From NCBI RefSeq assembly GCF_014529535.1, contig NW_023503423.1, forward strand, positions 9,385,340 through 9,449,339: 64,000 bases of DNA. The letters run 5' to 3'. Origin of the DNA: Bradysia coprophila (taxonomy: Eukaryota; Arthropoda; Insecta; Diptera; Sciaridae). Below the pieces are notes generated by a model. That model saw only the letters and a list, made by a program, of their open reading frames with translations, was not told the DNA's origin and searched no databases. Below, piece after piece: positions 1 to 15,600 of this stretch. The translations under genes were made by a program, and so were the position numbers. Position 1 is the stretch's first letter; each line of letters opens with the position of its first letter.

Positions 1-547
1 AACTCTATTTATTAGTACTGGTATTACTGCTGGTATTTATCAAAATGTCATTATGGTACTACTGGTATTAAATAGGGTTGTAGTTTGACACAACAAATAT
101 TCTATTACTACGCTAGGTGCTTTGCTGGGTCTCATTTTTTTTTGTCGGACTCGGACCCCCGTGTCAGTTTTTAAATGTTAATAATCCTATGAAAAAAAAG
201 AGTCGGGTCAACCTGATTCAACCTGAAGCAAATTGGTCTGACCTGAATTTACATAAATCCTGATTTAAAAAAATCAAATTGAACTAAGGTCAAGTTCAGG
301 TCAGATTTAGAAATTACCTGAATCTGACCTGAATACCGGAAGTTATATTTTTCCTGACCTTATCCAACTTGAACCTGATCTGTTCCGATGATTACTAGAA
401 ATCTTGGATCGTCAATTTGAAGATAATATTAATCAGATCCAGATACACAGCCCAATTAATTCACAATTTGAACATACATCCTGAACTAGTTGTAACAAAG
501 ATTAAATTAAAAAATTGTTCTCCTAATGCTTCCGATCTGAAAATAAG
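1..547. other. Intron sequence before first visible exon
   Basis: No coding signal was found. Positions about 200-400 are built from repeated ACCTGA/TCAGGT words on both strands. The same word family recurs at 28.05-28.25 kb and 29.35-29.42 kb, so it looks like dispersed repeat DNA. Confidence 0.5.
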
Positions 548-661
548 ACTGTTCAAAGGATCAATGGATGTGTGATTATGGTGAATGCATACCTCTATCA
601 AAGCTTTGTGATGGAAATATTGACTGTAGTGATGATAGTTCGGATGAGCGAAAATGTCACT
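548..661 (+). CDS. trol: perlecan exon: LDLa module 1
   Basis: Phase 1-1 exon (114 bp) coding one complete six-cysteine LDLa module with the calcium-binding acidic end ([11 protein letters not shown]). Too short for a simple ORF scan. The acceptor is AAG at 545-547 and the donor GTAAGT at 662. Confidence 0.85.
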
Positions 662-3600
662 GTAAGTAAATTGTAGCGTCTTTTCAACACACAAGAATAC
701 ACTTTACGGTATACCCATATTAAATGCATGATTTGTATGAATGTTTGCGGTAGGAAAATATGTAAATTTTGCATTTTGAACTGGTCAAAATTCCACACAT
801 TTCAGGTAAATGGTAAGTTTTGCACGGAGCATGTCAGATTACATTAAAAATAGTCGATAAATTTCATTTTATTTCATTTTAAAAGCTACTTAACGTTAAG
901 TGTAAAAAGTGTACATCTCATACCACCATGCCTTGTTCGCACGTATATAAAATACACTTCAAAGTAGATATACATGAGACAAATGAAAAAAACGAAAAGA
1001 GATAATCGCATCGCACAAATAATATGAACAGCAAAAATGTTAAGTGTTTGAATTTTATCGTTTTTCTTTTTAAAATGCTGCGCTTTAAAGAAGGAAATAT
1101 TAATTGTATTTTGGCACTTAGCCTATGCACTGTGTGTGAGTGTTACGTTGGCGCAATTTTATGTAAAAATCTAAGATTGCTCTTCATTGCTCAGCTTAAC
1201 AGAAATTGCAATTGCACTTAGTCGATTGGCACTTTATGATATCTGGTCTCCATCAACAATCATTTTTGAGATGATGAAACATCTGACTGTATCATGAACA
1301 CGTAGGGGTGCTCGAGCAGGCACTTTAGGCACACCGGAAAGTGCTAAGGGGTTCGAGGAATGCTTCCAAATAAATTTCTAAAAATCAAAAGTCAAATTTT
1401 TGATTTTTAGAAATTTATTTGGAGGTATTCCTCGACTCCCTTAGCACTTTTCGGTGTGCCTAAAGTTCACAAGTCATAATAACCGGCAACGTGTTTTAAG
1501 ACGAGGAAACACGATAAGACCGAAAAACAAGAGAATGTAACTCAAGTTTTGTGACCATCTGATCTGTGGAGCTATTATTGATCGGCTATCGGCTATTGCT
1601 CGGCTATTTATAAATCGGAAATTTGGTAGTCGGTAGCTTTGGTAGTTGGTAGTTGCGAGGTGGATTGACATTCAAAATTGCAAAGCCACCATGAGCATAT
1701 CCAGGCAAATAATAATTATTTGTTATCTGATAACCGATAGCTCAGAGTTGACATTGCAATTCAAAAATTTGGTAGTTGGTAGCTGAGTACCGAGGTTATA
1801 ATTGACTACTGAACGTAATTTTTGAAGGAGAGACGTTTACTATTCGAGAACTACGCACCGACTGACAAAAATATTTTAACTGCTCGCCTATTTAAAGTTT
1901 AATTTATGTTAGTTGACTACCAAACTGGTAGTTGAATTCCAAATTGGTAAGACGTTAGTGGAGATGTTTACTCTTCAACAGCTGGATATCGACTGATGAA
2001 GCTATTCTTCCGCCTTGCCTACAAAAAAGAAAAAAGACCTCACCAGGCTTTAGCCGGTCTATTCTTGTTCTCTTTCACGTCGCTTTATGTAGCTGCAGTA
2101 ACATTCTAAAACCAGCCAATCTATCACATTTCAGTTCTTCGATAATTGTGACTGGGACATGTTTAAAATATCAATACAGATGTCCTTGTCACATCAGTTC
2201 GAGTAACAGTAGCACCACAAGTAAACTAATCACTGACTTTTCAGATTGTTAGTCACTATCAGGAAACAATTTGTGCACAAATGTTCAGCAAGTCTAAACC
2301 TTAGCACTACTAAGAACAATGAAAACACTGTTTCATATGGAAAAGTCGGCGCTACCAGTGCCCTAACATAATTTTATATAGATGCGAATGAAAAAAGCGT
2401 TCCCCCTCCCACTTAACTATGCTTTTCACGGCATTCTGTCGGTTGGTAATAGTTCATTATATTCGCATTTTGTTTTGTAGCATCTTGGCTAACAAAGTTT
2501 CTGGCTATGGTGAATGTAAGACTTTATTGCTCTCTGATCTATACTTATGGTTTCATTGAACCCCACACAATAGTTTCATTTTCCAAACGTATACCTTCAT
2601 TTAATCATAGTGTTTACGGAATCAACGAGAAACTAATATTACTTGAGGGGGCAGCTTATTACTGTTGACGGAACGAATAAGCAATTTAAAATCCATGAAA
2701 GTGTATGGAATTGCTTTTAAATTATGGCATTTGCTGTTTTGATAAATGAATGCTGTTAATGTACACGTATGTAACAATGTAACGTGATGTGCAAATCGCC
2801 CGAAACTATACAGTACGGTCATTAATTTCAGAGGAAAATTATTAACTTATGTCGACACCTTAATGTGTGTGGTTCTATTCCTTCATAAATTTTACTGGAA
2901 TTAAGGGAGTCGATTTTTTATTGCTAATTTCTCGAAGGCTGTACAAATTGTGACAGCTTTCGATTTTACGATCAAAATTAGATTTTACAATCATAGCAAG
3001 ACGATATTTAGGGTGCCCCAGGTTCTATAAGAACACATCAATGTTGTGCATAAATTGCATAAAAATTCGCAGTTTAAATGTAAAAACAAATAATAAATGT
3101 GTACGCTGGCTGAATACACCGGAACGGATTTAAAAAAACGAAAACAAAAAAAATGTTTCGAGTAATACATGGGTCACGACATTGACCGTGGCTTGTGTAT
3201 AGTTTCGTAAATTGTTTTATTTTATTGCTGTTGTTTGTGGAAAAGGTGCACATCTTTCAGATTATGCATGAAAAAAGCGTTTCAACTGAACTCTTTTCTT
3301 CGCATACTGCCGTTTCGCTTATGGGTTCGAAACGACGTTATGCTTGTATACCAAACTGTGCCGACAATATGTTCACACGAAATTCGTTGATTTATTTTTT
3401 TTTCGAAGTATTTTCCGGTGTTTCTTGTTTTGTTTACATCAAACAGGGAAAAATAAAAGAAAATTTTCTGTATTTTTGGATCACGATCTTGTTTGCAGCC
3501 TCTTCTCGGTTTTTGTTTTGTTGATGATCAATGTGAAATTATTTTTAGACTCAATTTATGTGGCGTTTTTTTATCTTCTTAAATACTCAAAACATTGCCA

Positions 3601-6600
3601 CAGCCTACACCGCACACACTTCCATTTATTATGAGTTAATGCCGAAGATTTATGCACTTCTTATTGCATGCAATATATTTTGTGTATTCGCCTGTTTACA
3701 TTGCAATATTTCGTAACACATTCAGTATAAATGCACACACGTTGATACGAGTTGATTGGTGAGGTGATGCAATCTTCATTATGAGAATCACTTTTAAGCC
3801 TATCACTTTATCAACATATGAAAATTGATCGTTTGGTTCTTGTAGCTCGTCAGCGCTACCCACTGAATTATGACACTATTTTTAACACGGTAAATTATTA
3901 TTTCGAAAATGTTATCTATGAAACCAGCAACTGGTTATCCATGGTACAGAATTCGTTAAATAAATTATTCGAATCGATAGGCTTGACCTCTATAGACTGT
4001 TATAGGATTTATTACTCGAGAGAAAGACTTGTTATATGTTTAACCTGTTGAACTGTTAAACGAACAATCTGGATGTAAAGATCGATAACTTCACTGACAA
4101 AAAAGTTTCGAAAAACTCACTTGTAGCAGGTAACTTTGTCTCCAGGTAATCTACATTATCTGCCGCAGCTGTCTTTTTTTAAATGGGGCGCTACAGCTGC
4201 GGCAGCTATTGTAGATTACCTGGATATAAAGTTACCTGCAACAGCTGAGTTTTTCGAAAACTTTTTTGTCAGTGTTGTTCATTGCCGAGGGGGTACGTAC
4301 TTCAATGTAATCGCAAATAATCTCGGGAAGTCGGTGACCCCCACAGTTTAGTCCAAGCAGAAGCTGGAAACACTACTAGCAAAAAAGGAATGATGCGGAC
4401 TGTTTTCGCTGTTTACCAGACATGCTTTCAAGATGTAGAAGTTCAGAAATTTGTAGCTATGAATACAGAGGTAGTATTATAAGAACCAAAAATTTCAATC
4501 CATTTCATGCTATTCATTCCAAATTTGATATTGATGTTACTATACATACATTAATGTACGTCTCGTTATCATGTGGATTGTGGAATAAATAGATAAAATT
4601 GGATTGGTCGGTTCTTAGAGTTCTCTCACAGTATTGTTAGGAAATCAATACGTCTGGTGAAAAACCTTCGTGGAGTTCCCAACCACGTTTATGTTATATG
4701 TCATGTCTACATGTTTATTTTTTACTTAAACATTTTTTTAAAATTTTATTTTTAGTGGATAGACCATGTAACCCATCTGAATTTCAATGTGATGGTCGAA
4801 AATGTTTGAGCAACCAAAAGCGTTGCGATGGAAAAGTAGATTGTAGAGACTACACTGATGAAAAGAATTGTCGTAAGTTTCTTGTTGATCGTTTCGTTCT
4901 ACTACACGTTCCATGTGGTTGTTAATCAAACAGTGTAGTCTAAAAATTGGGGATTCCACCAACAGTGTTAATAAATGTTCAATTGTAAATAACGTTGACG
5001 CTTAAAATACGTTTCCAAATCTATTTTTCATTTTGTGTGATTAAAACATCAACCGAGGTCACAAAAGGAATTTCTTCGGTACAATTGGCTAACCAATTAT
5101 TATTGTAAATAAATTCCATTCGATTCCACCCACAACATTCAAACTGTTCATTTACAGGGAATTCGTTCCAGAGAATCATAGACTATCAACACACGTGCTT
5201 AACACTTTCGTTTCCTCCACTTTTAACTCATTTTTCTAAATTCCAAATAGTAAAAATGAATCCCGACCGAAAAAAAGTCTCTTAAAATTTGAAAAGAAAA
5301 TATGTCATTTTCATGGTGTAATTATTCTTGTTCACTACACTAATTTCATCAATGTATCGTATACCATATTCAACCGAAAAAATTATAAAACATTTCTTCA
5401 CCATCCAAAACACGCATCGTGAAAGCATAAGTACCTATTTTACAAAAACGAATGGAAATTCTTTTGATGTTTTTTTTTCCTTCTTTCTTTTATTTGTTAC
5501 CTTACTGTACAACCGATCGACTAACAAACTTTTGCTCTCTCTGGTTTTTCCATTTTCTATTTTCATTTTTCATAAATTCTTATTTTCTTCTATTTCGTTT
5601 TATATGTTTTGCTATAATGCACTTTGTGTGGTTTATTTTTATGCAGACAACTTTTTAATGTCGTCAACATACTGATATCTAGTCGTTAGCGGGATGTTCA
5701 TTGAATTTTGATTATCTACCGCTCTTCTACTACAAGCACTATAATTTTGATGAACTAATTGAATCTGAAAATCTGAAAGAGTTTTAACGATTCCGTTTTG
5801 ATGTAGGCTAATAGACGAACTGACCGGTGTTCCACGGCACTTTGAGTCCACTGGAGAAATACACTTTTTCGATACGAACTCGATGCAGAAAAAATCGAAA
5901 ATGTCATTTTTGGACCATTGTCAAGCTGTTTCCATCGACTTGACCCATTGCTCCCATCGACCTAAAAGTATTTTTATCGAACAGTCAAATGTAGTAGCTT
6001 TCAAACGACATCAATCTTGAATTTTCGTTCAAAAAATGTAATTTTGGGAACAGTTAGAGTGTCATTTTCTGATGATGAAGTGACGGCCTAGATATATATT
6101 AGGGTTTACCGGGTAAATGTAAACAATTTGGCATAGGTTTTGAACTGTAGCCTTATGAGGGACTCAAAGTGCTGCGGGACAACGATCAAGTATGTCTGTC
6201 TATGGTGCATTCATACTTTATTAGGTATTAGGTAGGATATACTATTTCGCTGTTTCAATGAATGATTTTCACAGAAACTGATTATTGGCACAGTACTAAC
6301 AACTCTAAAATATGTCCCATGGGTAGCAAGTATTAATGACTTAGTCACTAGGTTAGTGTGTTCGGGTCTGAAAAATGTCGATTTCGTCCCTACTTTCGGG
6401 TCGAAAATCTGACGGCTGAATATATTTAAAAAAAAAAACAAATTGATAAATACCAGTTTATCGTCTCAAAGCTCATTGCAGAAATGACTTTGAAAACGCA
6501 TTAGCTATTTTCTAACTGAGTTGTCATACAATTTTCCATTTATCCTCAAAATTCTAGTGCTTTGAGCAATTTTAAACAAAAATTTTAAATTAGTTTATCG

Positions 6601-9600
6601 TCTCCGCAATTAAAGCGGATTCAGTTAATTTTCGCGTAGAGGATGAAAACGTCTGCAGGCTAATCTAAATATCGGTGTTGACGACATAAATAAAGTGATA
6701 TTCCAATTAGTATTTTTTTTAATCTTTATTTTTATTTCATTTTTTTATGCATCCCCTCATCCGTTTTGGCATCATCCAATGAATTGCAACGATTAACACC
6801 ATTAAAAAAAAAATCAAAAAAAAAACCATTAAAACTGTTTGGCACAACAAAACGATTTTTCGAAATTACCAAAATCATCCAATTTAACCAATCCTGCAAC
6901 CAATAACTTAAACTCTACAATGAACAAAAAAAAAAAAATTAAAACCAATCAAGACATTCACTCAAACGCATGCGAAGGAAAGTTTAAATGTGGCAATGGT
7001 CATTGCATTGATATAGAATTGCGATGTGACGGATTGCACCAGTGCAATGATCTATCCGATGAAATAAATTGTTCAATATCCGAGACAAGTATGACAATCA
7101 TTTCGCATTTTGAACGAAGAAAAATCACAAAATTACTCATATATTTCTCATATATTGCACCACTTAATTTTCATGGAGTCGTCCAATCTTAAATAGAAAA
7201 CTTTGAGGCACTGCAGTTTTTCTATCAAAATGTTACATTTACTTTTCCGTTACTTGGACTAATTCGGAAACGATCTATCCAAATGTAGTATTTAAAGGAA
7301 CGTGGAACTGGACCCTGCCGCAAATGAAAGTCTGAAAAGTTGGAAATACGTAGTCTCATGGCCTCAAAACTATTGTCTTGAGAGAACATGATAGTACACA
7401 GTTTCGAACTTTTAATACTTTTATTTTTACCTGGAGAACCAGGGCCTAATATTGAGAATTAGGTCACTAAATTTTGGTGAAATTTAGTGACATAATTCTC
7501 ATTATTACGAGCAATGTACGCCTTGCCAATTTGTAGCCTACATTTAGGCGGAAAATATTCGTTTTTTTGATGATCTCTCTGAACTAAAATCTTTTTTCGA
7601 AAAGTAAAACCATTAAAACACGCGAAAATGTGTTATTTTTATAGAAAAAATAATGGTTTGTGGGTGAAATCATCAAGAAACGAATTTTCTTCCGCCCAAA
7701 TGTAGGCTACAAATTCGCAACGGGTTCATTGTTCTTATGCCCTGGCAAGAACAATTAAAAAATCAAAAATATTGTCCCAACGTGTCTCTACATTAATTTA
7801 ACGATTGGACCGACTTTACATTTATTTTTATTTTTATTTTGTTTTTTCACCCATTTACCATCAAATATTTTATTTTTGGCACAAATTTTCATTAAATCCA
7901 GCAACGCATCATGATCTATGCACGAATGATGAGTACGCATGTTCAAACGGTGAATGCATTCCACAGTCTGCCGTTTGTGATAATGTTACAGACTGTAGTG
8001 ACGGCGGTGATGAGCAGGAATGTTCTTGTGCTCATAATGAGGTCAGTATTATATCGGTCACAGCAAACATATGCAAAGTAAAAGCCAATGTTCCCATTAT
8101 ACGAATTTCGTTTGATCATAGAGCGTGAAATTAGTAAAAAAATTCAAATTTTCGAAAATCGAATGTGTGAAATAGCTTTCGAGTCTTTCAAGTCTTTGAC
8201 TGCAGTGATTTCGACGAATTTAAATTATCTAGTCCGCTGGTCCGTTCCACCAGAATTTTCATCACAAAATATTAATCTTTTTGCATCCTATACAATCACG
8301 CACTATGTATCAATCGATAATTCCGTATCACGGACTGATGAATTGAGTTAAAACTCTAAACATGTTTTTTTGGAAATGATGCGTTTAGTTCTCATGTTTA
8401 AATGGTGGTGGATGCATTCAAATAAGGAAGAAGTGTGATGGTATTGAGGATTGTTACGATGGAAGCGACGAAGTTAATTGCGGTAAGTAGTTTTCAAGTG
8501 TACGGTTGAAGAATATGTCGATGTAGAATGTAAAAATAAATTGTTCAATAAAATTGGTGCTTCATATTTGCATGAATTAGCGATATAAGAATGCATGATA
8601 ATGGAGAAAAAGCCGGACAGAAATGCCTAAAAACTTTATGCCTAATGCTTCTTTCATATTGGAATATTGTGTATAATGTCCTCTCCTTTCCACCTGATAA
8701 TCTAACTAAAAATCTTTTACGTATAGTCCATAAATTGGTGAAACGAAATGAAATTGGTTTATTCCCCCGTTGTGATATAATACAATTAAAGACCCCCCGA
8801 ACCCGATAACGTTTATCCCTCACACGAAATGAAACTTTTTTTTTGTTTTATTTAAAAATTCGATTTTTCAAAATTGCAGTGAATTTGTGATGATTAACCT
8901 TCATTCATTATTGAACTGGCGTATGATTAAAATTGTTTCTAAAAAAAAACCGAACGATTAAATTCAACCAAAAACAATCAATTTCACATTTCATATAGCC
9001 AGAAAGTATGCCGGATCGCCGCTTCTAGTTTCTTGCGAACCTGGAGAATTTCAATGTGCCGATGGAATATGCGTAGCTGGGTACAAGCGATGTAATGGAA
9101 TTGTTGATTGTTCTGATGATTCCGATGAATTGGGCTGTTTGCGTAGAACTTATGAAAATTTTTATGATGGTAGCTACCACTTTTTTGTGAGAATTTTATT
9201 TTCTTTGTTTTAAAAGATTTTAATTTGATTTATTTTTCGAAGGATTTCATTAATTTATGATTTTATTTCCTTACAAAATGGTTTGATGTGAAGATGATAA
9301 AAGTTTCCCAGATTTTGATTTCAAATTTTTTTTTATTTGTTTTTTAACCAGAGTGAATTTCGAAATGGATCTGTTAAGAATTTACTAATTTCATTGAGTT
9401 GTTTTTATAAATCATTTTAAATGAGAGGAGAAGACTATTAGGGATTCAAATCACTTTGATCTCGATTAGTGATACAATTGAATAAAGTTTCCTGACCGTT
9501 TAGTTCCAATGTTAAAATTAGATTTTTGCGATTGATAACTACAATTTGTTGGTAGCAATAGCAATGGCAATAAGTGATATTTTTCTGGACTAGTTTTCGA

Positions 9601-12600
9601 ACATCATGTCATTTCCTTAGTACCGAAATGGTGACATACTTTTCCGCACTTGTGTCGAAATGTCTTTTATTTTGAATTCGTTTCATTTGATTATAATTAA
9701 ACAGCCTTACAGGTCCTAATATTGAGAATTATTTCACTAAATTTATTTAAACGTTTGGTGAAATTTGGTGTAATATTTCTCAATATTAGTGGTTGGTCTT
9801 AATACTCTACGGGGAGACAGCGCTCCATCGAGTAAATTTTTTCACTGAAAGTTGTAACACATTCAATTGGTTCTTCTTTAGATGTGCTTGCTGTATGACC
9901 TCAAGTTTCGACTTTACCACTCCTTTAGTACAAATTTTCAGATTTTTTTTCAAATTTTTGTGTGGGCAATGCAAAGAGATCACCTTAACTGTCGAAACTT
10001 AAGGTCCACATCAAACAGATCTAAAATTGTTTAGTGGTTCATAATAAACAACTCGTTTGTACATCATTTTGATACAGGAATTGTTGTTTGGACGCTGTAT
10101 ACAAGAAACCACCAAACGTTTTGTGATTTTCAGTAAAAGCAACTTAGTCGACCACTGTTTCCCCGTTGTGTATTGTTTGTATTGAGACTGTTTAATTTTA
10201 AATTTTTCGGCGTTTGTCCATTGTAATTACGACAAGGATAGTGTGTACCGTGGAGCACAAGTTGATTTTTGGAACACTAGTTATCAGTTTTCCATACGAG
10301 CGGAGAGTTATTCATAGTATTGAACCGTGTACCATTTATAAATCTGAATCTACCCTGTACAAACAACACAGATTTGTGCATTCCAGGATTTAATTGTGTT
10401 TCCAGCTTTGAAAGCTTTTCTATTTTTCTATGTTTTTTTAATTTTAATAAATTTTCTCACGTTGTTAATGGGACAATTTTTTCCACTTAGAATAATAAAT
10501 TCTTGAGTTGAGTTTAAACAAATTAACAAATCTTAAATCTTCATTTCTCATGTCTATTTTCCACACAAAATTTCCGAAAAGATTTAGTTTTTGTAGTTTA
10601 GTAAATTTTTATTATTATGTGCATGTGTGATTGACATTAATAGTTTGATTTAAGCTTGGGCATACACGACTTTACAATACTTAATCGAATTTTAGTATAT
10701 ATTTAAGTCGCTTCATCGGTTAACGCACCTAAATGTTATTTTCATGTGCTTTCTTCGTCCGTTTTTTTTATATATTCACCGGGAACATATTAGACGATGA
10801 CGATGATCAATGTGCTGAAAATGAGTTCTTGTGTGACCATGACAAGTGTATATTGAAATCACACGAATGTGATGGCACCGTAGATTGTAACGATGGAACC
10901 GATGAGTTGAATTGTCCGCAACATCAAGGTTTGTGTTATAGGAATTTTATTTTTTGTTTTCCAAATTCATTCGACAATTTCATTTTTTTATGATTTACTA
11001 ATCTGTCGATGTGAAATTGACTAACAATTATGTTAAAAACGAAAATATTTGTTGTCTAACGAACATTCGGGTGAATACATTTTCGTGTTTGAAGCTTGTA
11101 TGAACCGTGCTCAGATACAGGTACGTTGAAAGTACGAACGGTATTTTATTCTATACTCAATTAAATGTGATATTTATATGTATTAGAGTCAGCGGAGTTT
11201 CTGGTTTCCTCGAAATCATTAGTGGAGTTGGTGGTTGTAGTTGCCAGTGATTTTATAGACTTTGATACAAGATTGTAATTTTAGAAGTTGTACTGTTGTA
11301 CTTCTTCGAGTCTCGCTACGAGTTGATGCTATGCATGCAGTGATTTAATAGATTTCGATCTTACATTGTAATTCAAGGAATTAGCATTTCCAATGGGTCT
11401 TAATCAAGGCAGAGCTGGAGAGGTCTTTTTTTTTCATTTTTCCAACTGATGGATGAAATTTAGATGAAATACCAGCTGAGTTGAATCATCCCTAAGAGCT
11501 TATTTAACTCCTAGGGCCATTCATAAATTATACACGCTCTAGATGGAAAATACGTAAACTCATGGTCTCAAAATACACGGGACTTGAGACAACGTATTTT
11601 TGAACTTTTGAGACTTTTATTTTAACCAGGGAGCATACTCTTCTTATGGTGGGCTCCGAAAATCGTAATTTTTGTCCTTCGTATTTTGTGAATGACTCCT
11701 AAAATGATTTTATTAATCTTAAATCGACCTGCATCAGGAACTATTTTCGGGAAGACATTTTCCCATATTTTCATAATTTTTCCCACACTTTCCTGATATT
11801 TTTGTGAAAATTAAGGAAAATATGGAAGATCTAGGAAAATGCGTGAAAATTCATGAAAAATCCCAAATATTGTCCCAGAGATGACACTTAAAAGAAAAAC
11901 CAACCACTGTTGACTGTAACTGCAATTTTGGGATGGTTCATATAAGTTTCTACAAACATCAGTTAATAAGTCATTCGATCGTAATTAACACTATAGCACA
12001 ACCACACATCGCTCATTATTCATTTTAGTTCGTTGCCGACACGACCAGTTTCAATGCAACAACGGTCTCTGTATCGACAGTGAAGATCAGTGTAACGGAT
12101 ACCGTGACTGTCTGGACGGATCAGATGAACAGCGTTGTGCTAAATGCTTATCGGGAGCTTTTCAGTAATAAACTTTCTTTGATTGCTTGTCGCTCTTAAT
12201 TTTGTTGAAATTTCTCGTTTTTTTTTCTCTTTTACTTTCATTGTCATTAACACAAAAAAAATCATTCATAAACGTTACACACAGTTGTGGAAGTGGTGAA
12301 TGCATTACCAATCAGCAACGATGTGACCGAGTTCACGATTGCAATGATTTAAGTGATGAAATTGGTTGCGGTAAGTTTACATAGTCGTATCACAAATGGA
12401 AAACATTTTGGAAATCACATGTATTTGATGCACGATGGATCATTCCATAAAAATCGTATAACGCACAGCACACGCTTATATCCAAGACTTATACTGAACA
12501 GCATAGAAAAAAAGTTCTTGGATAAATTCATGGGAGCCATGCGATGAATTGAGCTACACATGTAAAATTTTGTCTAGCTCAATTCAACGCCTCATCTGCA

Positions 12601-15600
12601 TAATGTGCACCACTGCACATTTTAAATGTTTGCCATTTTAACATATTTTTGCTTTAATTGTCGCAAAATATCATCAACACACACTTTGTATACCGTTTTT
12701 CTAGTTTATAAATGTAAATCCCACGAGTTTCGCTGTGGCGATGGCTTATGTGTAGATAAACGTCATTTATGTGATGGAATAAGAAATTGTCCAGATTCGT
12801 CGGATGAGCTCGCTGAAAATTGTGACGGTCATTATGGACAACATTATGGTAATGCTTTGTATTTCGTTGATAATTTTCCGATTAGCTTGGGATTGAAGTT
12901 CAATTTATGAAACGTTTTCCTTTACATTGTGAATAATCGCGAAATTAGAGTGATTGTAGTTTGAGCTTAGACGGAAACACTGAATAGCGTCGTAGTTAAA
13001 GTACAGTCGACGTCAATGAAATTTAGACATGAATTTGCTTCAGCTGTTTTCCACCTGGTCCACTTATACAAACAAGAGTGCCGATACGTCTTCATACAGT
13101 TTTATCACTGTCACGTGCGTGTTACTATTTCACCAGTATAAAGACGTATGAGCACTTTTATTTGAATAAGTGGACCAACTGAAAAACAGCTGAAGCAAAT
13201 CAATGTCTAAATTTCACTGACGTCGACTGTACTCATGAGGGGTTATTAGTAAATGAAATATTTTTTGTCTTTCCTAAATATTTAATCCCCACCCAACTTC
13301 CTTTGTTTTTCTACACTTTGTTTGATACATAGTGTGTCACGTTTATCTTACTTCCCTCCATCCTCTGAGAATACAACCTCATTTAAGAATAGTCCTTTTT
13401 ATGGATACGAAACCCGACCCGGCCAAGCATCTTCTTCTTAGCCAAGCATGTCAAAACTAAACCAGCGTAGATATTCGCCGGTATAGCCCGGCCCACGAGA
13501 GGCTGAAGTATCTTGGAAAGCTCGGGCTAGGTGTTTCCGAACGTAACTTATAATCAATTCATGTCTCGTTCAATAAACTTGCGCTTCTTCAGTTATTCGC
13601 CATGCTTTCGAGCAGTCCGGCTTCTTTAAATAGGGTCTGGTTTTCATGCGTTCAGTATGATCAAAATGGCCATGTCAACGTCTTTGCTTAAGCGATCAAT
13701 GCTCATAAGAGTCGTCCGTAACATTTTATGTCATCCTTGCAAAAAGTCAATCTGGCTTATTCAATCATCCACAAATGATTTGGCTAGACTCAATTAAAAT
13801 TTCAAAAAGTTAAATAAGGTGACGATCACAGCGACACCGAAATTCATAAATCGAATTTCCCAACTTTATGGTAAATCACGCCTTCACCGCTATGTGCTAT
13901 CTCAATGTATATGTAACTAATTCACCGCTCAATGAAATTATTTTAACTTTACACCATGCACCACATGTGAACTCTTTCAAACAAAAAAAAACCCTGCACC
14001 CATAAAGCTTCAACTAAGGCACCAACATCATCATGTGGACACGGAGAATGGCAATGCACTAGTGATGAATGTATTAATATTGACTTTGTGTGTGATGGAA
14101 CGCCAGACTGTATCGATAATTCTGATGAGGGATCACAGTGTAACATTAACAAAGGTAAATTTTAAGTCGCGTGGTAAATTAACGCAGGATTGGCTTTTTT
14201 ATTATGTTAGAATTATAAGTTTACGTCGTTTTTAATTCTACTGTATCTCTAAGTATGTGTTTAAGGCATTTTCACCTTTGATTTAAGTGCACTAATTCAC
14301 AATTTTATTTTTTTACATTTTTTTGACTTCTGTAGATTATTTATGACCGGCACTTAATGGTCGTTTGCCATGATCATTTTAGTCTGATTCCACTTAGATT
14401 ATGAAAAGCTTTTAAGCTTCTTTTCGAGAATAATAAGCACTTACCTTCACAAACTATTATTTCGACTAGCGCACTATTTCATCTATCACGATCTGTAATA
14501 CAGACTCTGTAACCTAGACTGTCATGTCTTGTGTTAAATTACACGTATTACACGTATACACATACTTACCACAAAAGGACATTTACGGAATTATCAGCGT
14601 CGAAGTCACTATTAATTCGACGCTCTGCAAAACGTGGCGCCAATTGTATTACAACAACGTCAAGTGCATTAAATGTCCAATCACTTCAATCTATCCCAAA
14701 AACCCATACCGATATTTGTTAAATTCCTCATCTTCCTGTTTTCAAACTAACAGATAACACTCCAAGTTGCCAACGAGACGAATTCGCATGTCCAAACGAT
14801 CGATGCATTCCCAATCAACGGGTTTGCGATGGGTATGAGGACTGTATAAGCGGTGAAGACGAACAAAATTGTCCCACCGAACGACCACATGTAACAACAC
14901 CACGACCATTTGTAAGTGTTATTCCATAGACTGTTAACGGAGAGAGATTTTGGCTCAGTTACACTTAACTGAGAGTAGTGTCAAAATGAGAGCTTTGAAT
15001 TTCGATTCATTTTCATTCATAAATTTTTGGCGTTGCTCCAAAGACCAGCTAAATTTAACTGAACTTCTCCCTCTGGTAATAAATTACCGAACCATTTGGC
15101 TAAGAGAGTTTTACTGAATTTACAATAGGAATGTCCTGAACATAAATGTCCGAATGAAAACCGATGCTATCTGGACTCGGATCGATGCAATGGACGGTAT
15201 GATTGTGGCGATGGATTTGATGAGCAAGGATGCCGTAAGTTTATTTTAAAAGAAAACATTCTCTCAATTATTAACCATTAACTTCGATGACTAACCATGT
15301 TTCTTTATCAAAAATGTGTGAATTTTTGGTGAAAAGAATTATAATCCACTTAACGGGGACTCAACCATTATGTCGTGAAAATATCGAAGATCTCTTATTG
15401 TTTAATATAGGCAAATGTGACGATACTGAATTTTTTTGCTCGGATCAACTGTTGTGCATCAATGCCACACTTCGATGCGATGGCTTTTACGACTGCAGAG
15501 ATTTCTCTGACGAACAGAATTGTTTCGGTTAATATCATCAGTGTGTTTTTTTACAATTAATTTTTCCCAATTAACTAAGAGTTTTGTCGATGCGTTCATG

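Larger units (their letters stand above)
662..4755. other. 4.1-kb intron
   Basis: No exon seen. It holds degenerate GGTAGTTGGTAG / CGGCTAT words at about 1575-1790 and two palindromic elements (1322-1466 and 4092-4274). Open frames inside look like chance. Confidence 0.6.

Noticed and set aside
8372..8400. The 8389 LDLa exon looked frameshifted, with its first cysteine missing
   Set aside because: A phase-0 join from GAG at 8039-8041 supplies the first cysteine and restores a normal module, so no frameshift is needed.
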